Part shown: positions 29,550 to 41,262 of the stretch, one piece after another
How positions within the stretch are numbered: position 1 is the first letter of the stretch
How the letters are laid out: each line of letters opens with the position of its first letter
Source of the DNA: Sipunculus nudus
Taxonomy: Eukaryota > Annelida > Sipuncula > Golfingiida > Sipunculidae
NCBI GenBank assembly: GCA_026874595.1
Contig: CM049309.1
Location: forward strand, 39,259,079-39,323,078
Reading direction: 5' to 3'
DNA length: 64,000 nt
Program-made: the position numbers and the translations under genes
Notes under the pieces: generated by a model
What the model was told of the DNA's origin: nothing
Database searches by the model: none
The model's input: the letters and a program-made list of their open reading frames with translations, nothing else

Positions 29550-30475
29550 GTGGTGAGAAAAGAATTTGATTCCAAAATTAAAATTTTAGAAATTTTGTTA
29601 AGGGAATGGCGTTTAAATAAAGAAGTGCATTTAAACTTTGAGAGTTCAGATAACAAATTAGAAAATGAAAAGAATACTGATAAATGTAAAAGCCCACAAT
29701 CCGATCATATTAGGCCTAATTCCATATCAGAACCCCCCTCATTTGATGAACTACCAGATTTGGCATTAAACAATGAATATGTAGAGTCGGAAATCCCAAA
29801 AGTAACTAATATTAGAGTGACGTGTGATGGAATTGAACAAAATATATGCACAGATGATCTTGGCAACAAGCTAACTTTAACCAATATAAAACGACGTAGG
29901 GGCCGCCCAAAAGGTACAAAAAAATCTGTCACAGTTTTTTCAGGAAAAACGAAAAAGGAAGTAAAAACTAACTGTAACCCTCAGAAAAAAAGAAAACTTA
30001 ATTCAAATTTATGGCTTTCATCACCAAAATTAACTTATGCAGATAAGGATATACTTTTAGGTCATGGTAACTGGTTAACTGATAAGCATATTAACGCTGC
30101 CCAATTAATTTTGAAGAAACAATTTCCTAATATAAACAGTTTGCAAGATCCTCTTTTGGCACAAAACAGAACATTAAAAAATGTAAGTAAAAACATGATT
30201 CAGATAATGCACTGCGGCAGGTATAAACATTGGGTAACTGTTTCCACTGTAAATAATCCCCCAAACCATGTTTCATTGTATAACTCAATTGACCAACCTA
30301 TTCCAGAAGACACTCTTGAACAAATCTGCGCAATAATCAAATCAGAATCGCCAAATATACATATTAAGTCACATTCTGTTCAAATTCAAGAAGGCAGTAG
30401 CGATTGTGGCCTTTTCGCTTTGCATTTGCTACTGCCCTAGCACATGGAAAAGATCCAACTGATTCTAAATTTGAC
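29550..30475 (+). pseudogene. Ulp1/SENP-like cysteine protease module
   Basis: Frame 29550-30440 continues the transposase text after a frameshift. It begins with a coiled-coil-like region (KIKILEILLREWRL) and an AT-hook-like basic stretch (KRRRGRPKGTKKS, about 29889-29925). A C48-type domain follows: GHGNWLTDKHINAAQLILK, CGRYKHWVTVST (His), YNSID (Asp) and EGSSDCGLFA (Cys) are the expected catalytic blocks. A frameshift near 30417 breaks the domain after the Cys; the text resumes in the frame of 30404 (FATALAHGKDPTDSKF). These proteases process or remove SUMO-like modifiers and also occur in some plant Mutator-like elements. The catalytic residues survive but the frame does not. Confidence 0.7.
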
Positions 30476-30780
30476 CAAAATTTATTACGCCCTCATTTCA
30501 GTATCTGTTTAGAAAAAGGTCATCTCAGTGAATTTCCCAAAAGTAAAGTTAATATTGTTAAAAAGTCAACAGAAAGATTTGATAATTTAGAAGTTTTTTG
30601 TATTTGTAGACAGTTGTATATGGAAAAAAGTTATTACGGTTTCCCTTGTGGTGATATGGTTCAATGTGATGGGTGTTTAGAGTGGTTCCATCAAAGTTGT
30701 AAAAATATTGACTTAAAATATTTTGAAAATCCGGATCTATCTTATTATTGTAGTTATAAATGTAAAATTCCTCAAATTTT
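30476..30780 (+). pseudogene. PHD finger module, 3' end of the Mutator-like gene
   Basis: The frame opened at 30404 runs through HFSICLEKGHLSEF and then a PHD finger: FCICRQ, MVQCDGCLEWFHQSC and YYCSYKC give the C4-H-C3 pattern. PHD fingers usually read histone tails, so here it might target insertion or host chromatin, which is inference. In the second copy (45513 onward) a TAA follows KIPQI at the equivalent of 30778; here one extra T removes it. Only this module and what follows lies within the duplicated segment. Confidence 0.7.
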
Positions 30781-30784
30781 AATA

Positions 30785-30935
30785 TGTTGCGACGTTGTGA
30801 TGTTGTATATTTATTGTGTATATATCCAAACTTCAGTTTTATAAATAAAATCTTTGCAGTTGAAGACGTTGTGATGTTGTATATATATTGTGTATATATC
30901 CGAACTTCAGTTTTGCAAAATAAAATCTTTGATAA
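30785..30935 (+). repeat. 76-bp tandem duplication with polyadenylation signals
   Basis: Two copies of a unit reading GACGTTGTGATGTTGTATAT ... AACTTCAGTTTT, each ending in AATAAA (30844-30849 and 30919-30924) followed by ATCTTTG. They are probably the 3' untranslated end of the Mutator-like gene. The same pair recurs in the second copy at about 45785-45935. Confidence 0.8.
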
Positions 30936-31137
30936 AATGCTTTGAGATTTTGTTGGAATCATTAAATAAACTTACAAAAATATAAGTTTTGTTATTATTC
31001 ATTGAGAATTAAAAACTCATCATAAAACGTTTATGACCTTGGGTTCATCTTCTTTACATTTTCCACATAGTAGGTATATAGAAGTGAGGGTGATTAATTG
31101 TCAAACACCGGACATCATATAAGCCCCTTAATTACAT

Positions 31138-31290
31138 CGTGCGACCGTCAGCTGTCTTGACAGGGGGTCGCACGAAGCCAGCGTTGACTCCTGCGACCCG
31201 GTGCATGTGCACTCACGCATATCAGGTCACGTGAGGAGGGTCGCAGGAAGGGGCCCTCTTTGTGCGACCTGGGGGTCGCAGGAAGGCCTG
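31138..31290. repeat. cluster of nested TGCGACC palindromes
   Basis: TCGTGCGACC (31138-31147) faces GGTCGCACGA (31166-31175). TCCTGCGACCC (from about 31189) faces GGGTCGCAGGA (about 31238-31249) around a GTGCATGTGCAC core and a GGTCACGTGA box. A third pair follows at about 31263-31280. A related block in the same orientation lies at 25563-25614, near the proposed left end, and a copy lies at 46135-46290. Subterminal inverted clusters like this suit transposase binding sites. Confidence 0.7.
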
Positions 31291-34200
31291 CCTAAATTTT
31301 ATAGTAATATCTGTGATTACACATAAAATACTTTAATTAGATATTTACATATAGAAATTATCGTAACCTCAACTATCCTTAATTTTTAATGGTATAAAGA
31401 GTATGGAAATATAGAAATTATAAAACATATAAATTAGTATGTCAAATATGTGGTTTACTTAATACTGAAATATCGAAATTATAAAACTTATACACCCGAC
31501 ATTCGCCCGTATTTCATCCATTATCGCCCCCATGCCACACGTCGTACAATCCACAAATGTGCGTGTGTCATGGTGTGAGAAAAAATAACGTAAGCCCAAC
31601 CTTTCTCAGTCACAGAAATCCCGCACCAAACAGTTGATGGGCCGTGACAAACTTCGTTGAACTTTTCTTGTCTTTGCCAAGTTCCAATTCCACTGTTAGT
31701 CGCGAGGAGCAGACGGCCTGGTGTAGCGGGTTAAGTATTACTTTACATTTTCATCGGGATTTTCACATCCAGAGCGACAGGTGGCGCCATAGCGACTGGG
31801 TTAGGGAGTCAAGGTGTGAACCATGTGTGTTTGTGTGATAGCAGTTATTTTTATGTTGACGTTACCTAGAAGAAATTTTTATTTATCGCAAAAAAAGAGA
31901 CAAAAATCACATGTTATTCTTTATATCTATGAGACATTCAAAATGGCACCGAAGTACGGTATAGCTGACACCTGTATAATATACCAGAATGAATAAAATA
32001 AGTTTGGATAAATGCAAACATTTTTTCCGTATAGTTCGTCCATACATGATTTTCTAGATGTGAAAGGTGGACCTACGGGTCTATTACTGTTTTGACATCT
32101 GTAAACATGTAGATCAATTTCGACATTTTAAACGAAATTCATTTAACGTTTTGATCTACAGTCTCTCGTGTAAATTGAAAAGAACTGAATTGCTTGCAAA
32201 AGAAATATACCTGGTATATTTTCTGTCTCTTTCTCTCCGCCCGACATAATTAATGTTGATATTTGTCACAGTCATTATCACGTTTAAATGAAAAGCGGAA
32301 CAGTTCATAGTCTTTTAAAGTATTATCTGATCAAACTCTTAGCTTTCGTAAAAAATATAAGTTGATCGAATTAATATACCCAATTTAACCATATACATAT
32401 TTATATATGTGTGCACCTAAAACATGCAAAATTTGAACAAAATTGGCCGAAACAGCACATAAAAAATGTAATTTTTATGTGTGATTTTTCAATACAATGG
32501 GTAAATTTAATTAAAAAAATACAAACCTTGAATTTTAAAATAACATTTGAGTGGTTTGCTCTGAAATTTAAAGTTAACTGATATTCATCATTTATAGATT
32601 AATATATGTGATTACGAATCTAGTATTGCCACCTATTCGCGTATGCCGTCTGTCTGTACGTCCTCCAGCAGAGCAACATTCGCAAAAAATTGAACTAGAA
32701 AGTTCTTGCTTAACAACACGAGAGATATTGGTGTAATCTTACTAATCTCTGTACAAACCAGGACAATACCACCATAACCTAAAATCTTGATTATACAAAA
32801 CAAAACCACGATTTTAATCACTTTAAAAGTCAAACTCTTATACGTATTCAAGGCTGCTGAGCAAAAATTCAATGTTTTCCTTCAGTCTGAATTAGTGTAG
32901 CTCATATTCACATATGCACCTGACATTCATGTGACCGTTTTATCTCTGCACTAAAATATCTGACTATGGACGATAAAGCTGATGTCAAGGATCTTTTTCA
33001 AACCTATTTCCTACCCATCATTAAAATATTAAACCATACCGTTCTTTAGGAAATATGACAAATAGTTATGACCGTAATTACCCAAAATGTCATACTAATC
33101 CGCTGAGCATCATGACCAATGGGTCACTTTCCATTTCTGGAAAGATTTGAAGAAAAATCTATTTTTATTGTCAGAAAAGATGTATGCCAAATATTGGATA
33201 TAAAAGTGTTGATCAGATGCCATGACCAAACTGAATGTAAAAGCAGAGACCCATAGTGTCGTATAAGGAAATTTAAGAATGGAAGTGTACAATCGCTACT
33301 GAAAATGTAAGGGGGTTACATAAATCAGAGGGATTATCAAACCACAACTTCAAGGAACAGGGGTTGATTCGGGTAATTACAAGGGGGGGGGGAGTGGATA
33401 CTTTGCATAATCATACATACATAAGGGTGCAGGCACTTGCCATATAGACATTTATCTGATTGTATAAATATATATGTATAATGCAATGAATACTTTTGAT
33501 ATTTCAAATGTTATAATGAGTGAATCGTTGGATACGTTTCCTGAATTTAAGTCACTTTATACCTATAAAAATTCTTTGTTGTATTTAAAATGAAACCGCC
33601 TCGTTTCTATTCTTAAACTTCAGAATAATGATTTTAAAAAAATCATTAGATTTTTGATGGGTCAGATAAGAGGTATCACATAATTATGGCCAGTATCAAA
33701 TTTATTCTCTAGCAAACATTAGGTCCTAGTTTCTATCTAACGAATAATAATTTGCAGAATGGAAACTTAAAAAATGAATCCACGGCTAGATATCAAAACA
33801 TACCCTTTGCACTTTTCCAATTCATATACGTTCTGATATTTTTGTAAAGTCGTGGAAGGGTACAAATGTGAAACTAATGATATTTTCCCCGAGATATACT
33901 AGTAGTTTACAACTTGAAACTTATGAACAAAATTTAGACAAAACGTAAATGCAGACTTTTAAGGCAGAGAATTCATATCATGTTTATTATTTTTTTTTAA
34001 TTTTCAGTTTGTTGCGGGAGGAATATATTACTTCAAGAAAATATGTGGCACGATTCACCTACTCGATATTGCATCACCAGTCTGCTCGCCCCTATCGAAA
34101 ATTGACAATCGATTTAAGGTTCCCCTAATACCATTAAATAAAGACGGTCTGGTTCGCCTGTTTTTACAATGGCAAAGAATCTTTAAAATAAAAATATAAT

Positions 34201-36799
34201 GGTGATCCAGGTAAACACTAATAAAAATGTTTTGGATTGTTCTTTCTGGCTCTCCTCATAAGTCCGTCCATAACATCTGGGTACAGCTGCTAATAGACGA
34301 ATCAACCAACGTCGATAATTACATGATAAACCTTGCATCACGGAGGTATAATTAACGCAGCAAATAAAGACTTCTCCAGAGCAAGCAGTAAGAATGGGGA
34401 ATTCATTGAAAAAAAAACACGTATGTGATCTGGAAATTGATTTTTTTTTCTATCAACCAATTAATAAATAAAAATAAGTCTTGGGTATGTAAATAATCCC
34501 TTTTAAAGATATCATTTAGAGATGAACATGAGAAGTGAGCACAAGTGCCCAACGATGTAAAGTTTTCTTTCATTATTTTTTTCTCAAATAAATGATCAGT
34601 CATTAAATAAAGACACAAACACATATGAACATTCAAAATCATTAAACAACTTTGAAAAGGCAAACGAATAAAGCATTATTGGATATTATTCTCGAACTAC
34701 TCTGTTGATTTTTTTAAAGATATTACTCACCAGCGTTTATTTAAAATAACTGGTTGCTTAAATTACCTTTCCTTGGTTGTAGTTGCTTTATGTGTCTATA
34801 ACTTGCTTTTATATATGTTCAAACGCAGGGTCTTTTTATGTATACATCTGCATAAGCTCTGGATCCCCCACTAAGAAAAGGGTCACCCAAATGAATACCA
34901 TTTTTTTACCTCTGGCTTTGAAGCATGTGCGTCCATCCTGCATGGCCTCTGAAAATGTAGCTTAGACATTGATCATTATGAACAAATAGAAATTTTTAAA
35001 TACAAACCCGACTGCAAATTTAGTTTTCACGTATGGCCAACATACCTGAAACTATCATTTCTTGTAAAAGTCATTAATTATGCAAATTATAATAAACCGC
35101 TGGTGTGAAATATGATGTGTACACAGTACTGCATGTTCGGAAATTATATATGATAAATTGATTTTCAAAATTGACCACTTTTTTACCAGGCGATAAGTAC
35201 AAATGTTTGAGGCTCTTTTTAGCCTTTATTATAATTGTATAAACCACAAACCTTCGGACAAATTCCCAGGTACCATGCCATGTTGACACGGGCAATCCTG
35301 ATCATCTGATAAAAGTGGGTGTTGATTTCAGTTCCAGGCTTGCAGGTTTCACCTCGACGACGACTATGTTTTGACAAGGGTTGCTTTTGCAGTTCTTATT
35401 CCACCTTGGTTAAGGCATTATTTTCCTGTCACTGTTTGTTGGTTGGTCTGTCAGGAACCTTACTCTGAACTGTTGTAAAATTTTGTGACTTGTTAAGGTC
35501 TGGTTAAGAAATATTTCTTTTGAATCTGGAGGTAATTTGGGCTACCATAATGTATGACTTATTTGCAGAAAGTATCCTTTTAAATGCAATCACTTTATAT
35601 CTTTTATTTTTTTTAAATATACACAAACTCTCTATATTTACTCTGAACGTCACACTTTTGTAAAATAAAATAAGCATAAAAAGTGAATTTTGAGCATGTT
35701 TATTATTATTGTACAAATATTCAGTCCTTGTTCATCTAAGACAAAATCAATTAACGGTTTTAGAACAGTGAAAATGTTAATCGACATTAAAGAACCTACC
35801 CCATTCATAAAATGCTTTCTAATTGATACATTGGGCATCCAAGTAAATGCACCGCTGAATAATCTACCTCAACGATGATAAGGTATCTACTGACCAGGAA
35901 TTACAATTATTTGCACGAAAGTCAAGTCTTTGCACCTTGATACGCATTCTGGCTGAAAGAGAGGACCATGTGAATGCATGAAACGAGGAAAACTAGAACA
36001 ATAACAGACTTTTGCCAGGGGCGGATTAAGGGATGCGGGGTCAATAAATTATAAAATCAGTGGCGGTTCCGGAACAAAATGATGGGGGGGGGGGGGGGCG
36101 ATTTCTCAATGTCTGGCTTGCATGATGGTCGGGGGGGGGGGGGGGGTGGTGTTCCCCCTCACACAGTGCGGAATTATATTTTCAGTTATGATGATTAAGA
36201 AATTGAACTACAAAATTTAACGCACTTAAACCAGACTTTTTTGTTTTTGATAAGTTGGATATAGAAAGAAGACTTTTAAGAATTTAACTCAGGCTTTAAT
36301 GAGTTCATGTATTTCTTCAGACCATGTTGACAAGTTTAGTCCTGCAACTATTTCTTATCAGAGTCAAGTATATATCAACCAAATCCATTCTGCGAGGATG
36401 TTTTCTTGCAAAGCCACTGATGATGGCCTTTTTGTAAATATATTTTAACATAATGGTTCTGCATCATCGCCCTATCCGCTAAGCCTTAATTGTTTGTCCC
36501 ATTGTGTCTCTCAATTATGTTTTTAGCCGTCTCCAGGCCGGGGTATTGCGCCCCTAGGTTCTATAGTCCTCTAACCGCCCTTGATTACGCTCCCGAGGCA
36601 GCGAACAAACAGCAATTTTGCTCTGATAAAAAAGCATCTGTTGCAAGTTAAACAAATATGATACATGTATGTGGAAACAGAAAAGCATGTAGAGTTCAAG
36701 CGCCCGAAGAAACAAATATTATCCAAGGCTGAGTCGCAGCTCAGAAAGGCCAGTGATTTATCGTTTGAAAACTGAGATAGCCGGAAGATGGTCGAACAA
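31291..36799. other. intergenic DNA downstream of ebony-like gene A
   Basis: AT-rich, without a gene I can support. Short open frames recur in copy B but only because the DNA is duplicated. It contains G-runs at about 33387 and 36085-36145 and the stretch at 31291-31482 that copy B lacks. Confidence 0.5.
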
Positions 36800-39615
36800 T
36801 TAAATAAATTTAACCATACTCTTGATATAATACTCATCCTCAGCGTGGGAAAACACCTTTCTTCCGTTAAATTCAAAGTCTTTGACCAGAAATTTAGTCA
36901 AAAGCTGGTAGCTGTAGAAATGCTCGCAGATGTCCTGTGAAGAATGAAAGTAAAGATTTAGCTTTAGTCCATTGTGATATATAGTTGATTGAAACCTTAG
37001 ACATTCACTTAAGTACACATAATTAGTTCGCAAAGGTAACGAAAATGATTGCTCCTTCAAATGCAAAATGAAAAATAATTGAATGCGTATATACGATGAT
37101 TAACGGCACTTAATTTAAAATGATATTAAAACTAAAAATGCATAAAAATTGTTTTTATTTGTAGTTATGTAAACTAATATAAACTAACCTGTGTTGCTGG
37201 GTTTGTGTTTGTCGTAACGACACCACGAAATCCATGCTCTCGCGCCACCTGTAGGACGGTTCCCTCAATTAGATGACAAATCTGCACCTGATCTGCATGT
37301 GGCAGGTCTTTGTGCACACAGAGACAATAATTGAACAACAGCGGGGCCGTTTTTTGCCGCCGAAGTTCCTCTTTGACCGGTCGCTCAATCTGATCGAGGA
37401 TCGCCATAATGGGTGCCATGCTTTGATGGTGTTCAACCTCAACACCAAGAAAATAATCAAACAAAAAATCACCTCCTACAACCTGGCCTGCTTCATCAAC
37501 AACGATTATGGACAGGTCACCTCTGGTTGCTTCTTGGTATATGCTTCGGGCAAAAGGTAAGAATTCCTCTTTTGTCACACCCAGAAGCACATCCAGAGGT
37601 TCCTTTTCGATGAAACTGTCGGTCAGTACGTCTACCATCTTATGGTTTTCCTCAACCTCTTTTAAGCGTTTTGCTTTGTATTTTTCCGTGCGCATGCTCT
37701 CACTGAGTGTCCTTGACCTGAAGCACGCATGGTCTATGATGTCCTGCACAGTTCTGGCCGTGCTGAAGACTTCTATTGGAATTGATAAACCGTGTTCCTT
37801 CATATGCACAATGGTGGATATCATGCTCACAGAATTACCACCTAGGTCAAAAAAGGACAGCTTCCTGTCGACGGCATTTGCTGGTAAATTCAGGTTGATT
37901 GCGAGGATGTGGAGAGCCTTCTTAGTTTTCTCATCCAGAACTGCTAATTCTTTTGAACTTTGTCTGAACAAGCATTTCTCGTACACTCTTTTTAGAGCTA
38001 CTCTGTCTGTTTTACCCGTATGTTTCTGAAGAGGTATGTCCTTCACCTCGATCAGCCAGGGGACCATATAGCTGGGCAAATGTCTCAAGCACCACTCTTT
38101 AAGTTCCTCTATATTTACCGGGAGGGATCTGGTGAAATGGGCAACTATTGCTATTGTACTTTCGTTAAACTGGTGGCATAGAACCACCGCTTTGTCAACA
38201 CCTTTGAACTCCTGTATCACCCGTTCTATTTCAGTTATGTTGGCACGTTTACCCCTGATCTTTACTTGGAAGTCCCGCTGCCCTTCATATATCACTCGTC
38301 CATTCACTACACGACCAAAATCGCCAGTCCTGTACAGTACACCACCTTCACTAAAAGGGTTATCAATGAAATGTTGGCCACTTTTCCCATCGACGTAACC
38401 ACTTGCTACATTCAAGCCACTCACACAAATTTCCCCTACTTCTCCAACTGGAACTAACCGAAGCATGTTGTCCACAACATACATGACTGAATTTATCAAA
38501 GGTACGCCTATTGATAATTTTCCATTGTACGTTTTGTTGGTAAGGTCGGTTGGAGAACGAATGTGTTCGTACGTTACATCTGCCATGGTTTCTGTACTTC
38601 CGTAAAGGTTCATTAATCGTACTCCACAGGGAAACAACTGGAAGAATTTCAGGGCAAGCTGGGGATTTAGTGTTTCACTGTTACTCATACAAAGTCTCAG
38701 AGAAGACAATCTGTTAGTGGAACCGTGAAGCGATAACACGTTAAGTATATTTCTGAGCATTGAAGGTACCATTGTCAACCGTGTGACGCGTCTTTCAGTC
38801 AAAAATACAATGAAAGCCTCAGTGTCAGATGGAATGTCCTTCGGTGCAATGGCGAGAGGGACAAGCTGCAGTAGATTTGAAAATATTTCCACCGCAGAAT
38901 CAACGAAAAGTAAGGACGTTTTGTAACATCCAACTTCGTCTTCCTGGAGAGGAAGGTGTAACCATCCCCAGAGCAGTCTGTTTATTATTGTCTGGTGACT
39001 GAGTATGACTCCTTTTGGTATACCGGTACTTCCGGAAGTATATATAACGGCGGCTGGATCGAAAGGATTCACCGATTTCGATATTATTTCATCTGGAGAG
39101 TCTCTGAGGTCATTACAGAGGTCATGAGCATTAATGACACAGTACTGTGACCACAGGGTATCAGAATCTTTGATAAACACAGAATCTCCATCAGCTAAGA
39201 CACAACATGGTGAGCACTCATTCAGGATATAGCGAACTCTGTTAATTGCTGAACTGGAGTCTACAGGAACGTAGGCACCTCCTGTCTTCAACACAGCCAA
39301 CAAGCAGATGATTTGCTGTGGGGAAGGCGCAACATCAACAGCAACTAAGAGTGAGTCATTTCTTTGGGATAGGAGACCTTTACTTTGCATGCATCGTATA
39401 AGCTTTGTTGCCACTCTATTTGATATGGTGTCCAGTTCGTTATATGGAAGGTACTCATCTCTGAAATAAAGTCCATGCGCTGAAGCCTTCTCCGGATCCG
39501 ATATAATTTGCTGAGAGAAGAACTGATGAAGAGTGGTAGGATGCGGCAAACAAGCTCTCTGTCCCATAAGTACGCTTAGTCCCTTATCCCTATCAGCCGT
39601 CACTTGTTCTTCCAT
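36800..39615 (-). CDS. ebony-like: ebony-like beta-alanyl-amine synthase, copy A
   Basis: Two coding exons on the minus strand: 39615-37189 and 36934-36800, joined across a 254-bp phase-0 intron (donor CAG|GTTAGT, acceptor TTCACAG). The 853-aa product matches Drosophila Ebony in length and order. An NRPS-type adenylation domain has IYTSGSTGIPKG at 191-202, NLYGSTE at 336-342, YRTGDFG at 428-434 and K535. A carrier domain has Ser595 in FFDLGGNS. An acyltransferase-like C-terminal region runs from about 660. Ebony activates beta-alanine and joins it to dopamine or histamine in the cytosol; the exact amine here is unknown. The ATG at 39615 is preferred because copy B has a stop upstream. Copy A differs from B at 7 residues, including R446Q in the conserved GRxDxQVKIRG motif, R520W and G330C. 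Confidence 0.85.
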
Positions 39616-41223
39616 TATAGATTCTTTACTCCTTTGTGAACCTAAAACTACAGAAATACCTTGAGATGAAATTTTACATGCATTCAGCTCAAAATAGCTT
39701 TCCAACGTGATATATGAACATAACACATATGGCACAATGATAAAAATTATGTAGCCACTGTATATAGTGATAACTAATCTAGTGAACAATATATCAATAC
39801 GCTGTGTGAATGATTTGGTTATTGGCGCCAATTTAGTTGTGGTGATAATAGTCCTACACATTGCATTTACATATAACCTGACGTTAAACTAGGAAGTACT
39901 TCAGGTTCCGCTAACGTGACAGAGGAGATATCCTGGTGGCAATTAATAATTCTGACAGCACATGCTTGTTATATGTATAAGAACACAAATAACATCTTTA
40001 TAATTTAAAGGAATCCAATCACCTATCTGACCTTTATAAACTAAAGGTAATCCCTTGGAGCTTTCATAAAAACAGGCCAGAAAACGTTGATATCACCTTA
40101 CACGAGCTGCTTGTTTTGTTTATATCAACATGTCTATGTTATGTGGGGGCCCGCCAAAATAAAACATTCAACAAGGGCATCTGGCAGCAAGTCAGATAAG
40201 CCAGAGCTTTGCAAATGGCATTTTGCAAGAAGTAACCTTTCTTCCTCCGCATATATGCAACATACCACCTAAGATTACATGTTTTTCCTATTTGTCAACA
40301 TTGCTATGTTTACAAACATTTTGTTGGTAAACAAGTTTACTCATCATTCACATAAGCGTTAGATCCTTAGATCATTAAAATATACACAGAGGAAGCCAGA
40401 TATCACATATATTCTTTTTCAAAAAGTTGGTGAATGGGCACCTTTAATATAACTTAATATTTTTGCCAAATATTTCATGAAAGTAGGTATAGCATAGAGC
40501 CAAAGGTAAGTTTAACGCCGGTAACATGCCAACCCATACATTCATCTTCGGCCGGTTAAAAAATCTTCCTTCTTCCATTCCCGAAACTAATGATGACACT
40601 TTCAACATGCGGATAAAATAGCTACCGTTGTTATTTCATGTGTCAAAATTTGCGAGACCTAGCGGAGATTTTCATAACGGGCTGAGTGAGTCGCGTTTGA
40701 GGTTACCCGGCCACCGTGATAATTCCAGTCTCCAGCTGATTGCAGATACAGCAGAGAGCTGATGACAGGAAACATTTAGTATTGCTCCGATCCAGAATCA
40801 ATCTTTCCTTCTGGAATGACGGCTGCTGAAGCTACATGGGGCTTTGGCGATGTGGCAAATGGTGTCGTGGTCGAGTTCAGGTTTTACCGAATTCAGAAAA
40901 CATATATTGAGATATTATTCGCTTTATATATTACATAGTTTACGCTTCGAAAATCTTTTCTTACTAAATTTGCAGTTATAGTTAAACCTATTAACCAAAC
41001 TGTTGTTTGAAGCCGCGTTATGATTAGTTCATTATTTTAGCACAGGTTATGCCGTTATTGAGATGTAATATCAGGATTTGGGCATTCACGATCTTCCTTT
41101 TCGAAAAGGGATTTTTTAACGTAGTACCTCAGCCGAATTAACAGGAACACTGGTCACATCGTTAAAACAGGATACAGCGTTAAGAAAACATATTATAACA
41201 TTTTTGCATTACCGAAATTTTTG

Positions 41224-41225
<2 letters not shown>

Positions 41226-41260
<35 letters not shown>
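41226..41260. repeat. (TA)n microsatellite
   Basis: About 17 TA units. The equivalent tract in copy B (about 55796-55808) has only about 6, so it is length-variable between the copies. Confidence 0.95.

Positions 41261-41262
<2 letters not shown>

Larger units (their letters stand above)
26776..29571 (+). pseudogene. MULE transposase with SWIM zinc finger
   Basis: The exon opens after CTACCAG (acceptor at 26775) and stays open to 28722. After a repeat-rich linker it holds a FAR1/FLYWCH-like N-terminal zone (FFVGALFNNYSELEQSF ... HPCATIIYTCKHHG ... KIIDQHNHPVG). The MULE core follows: first Asp in VLFLDGTYKLN, second in KVIMIDKDFTEM, then LLCTFHVLKYLK. A frameshift near 28690 moves to the frame of 28742-29443, which has TNNRIESHNQKLK (likely third acidic residue) and a SWIM finger, CNCRFWYQYKLPCRH. 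A TAA at 29441-29443 interrupts text that continues in frame to 29571. It resembles ZSWIM-type MULE transposases and cannot make a full protein. Confidence 0.75.
25453..31178 (+). mobile_element. decayed Mutator-like element with SGNH, transposase, Ulp1 and PHD modules
   Basis: Between GCTTCGTGCGACCC (25453-25466) and its exact reverse complement GGGTCGCACGAAGC (31165-31178) lies a gene-like series on the plus strand: a truncated SGNH module (two exons), a linker with tandem repeats, a MULE transposase with SWIM finger, an Ulp1-type cysteine protease and a PHD finger, ending with polyadenylation signals. The 14-bp inverted repeats may be true ends or only subterminal; I see no clear target duplication. 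Splice sites linking the first three exons are consistent and all phase 0. Frameshifts near 28690, 29550 and 30417, a stop at 29441 and an SGNH deletion show the copy is dead. Confidence 0.6.

Noticed and set aside
39616-39861. 82-codon N-terminal extension of ebony-like gene A
   Set aside because: Copy B has an in-frame stop in the equivalent region, and the product from ATG 39615 already has the family's usual length.
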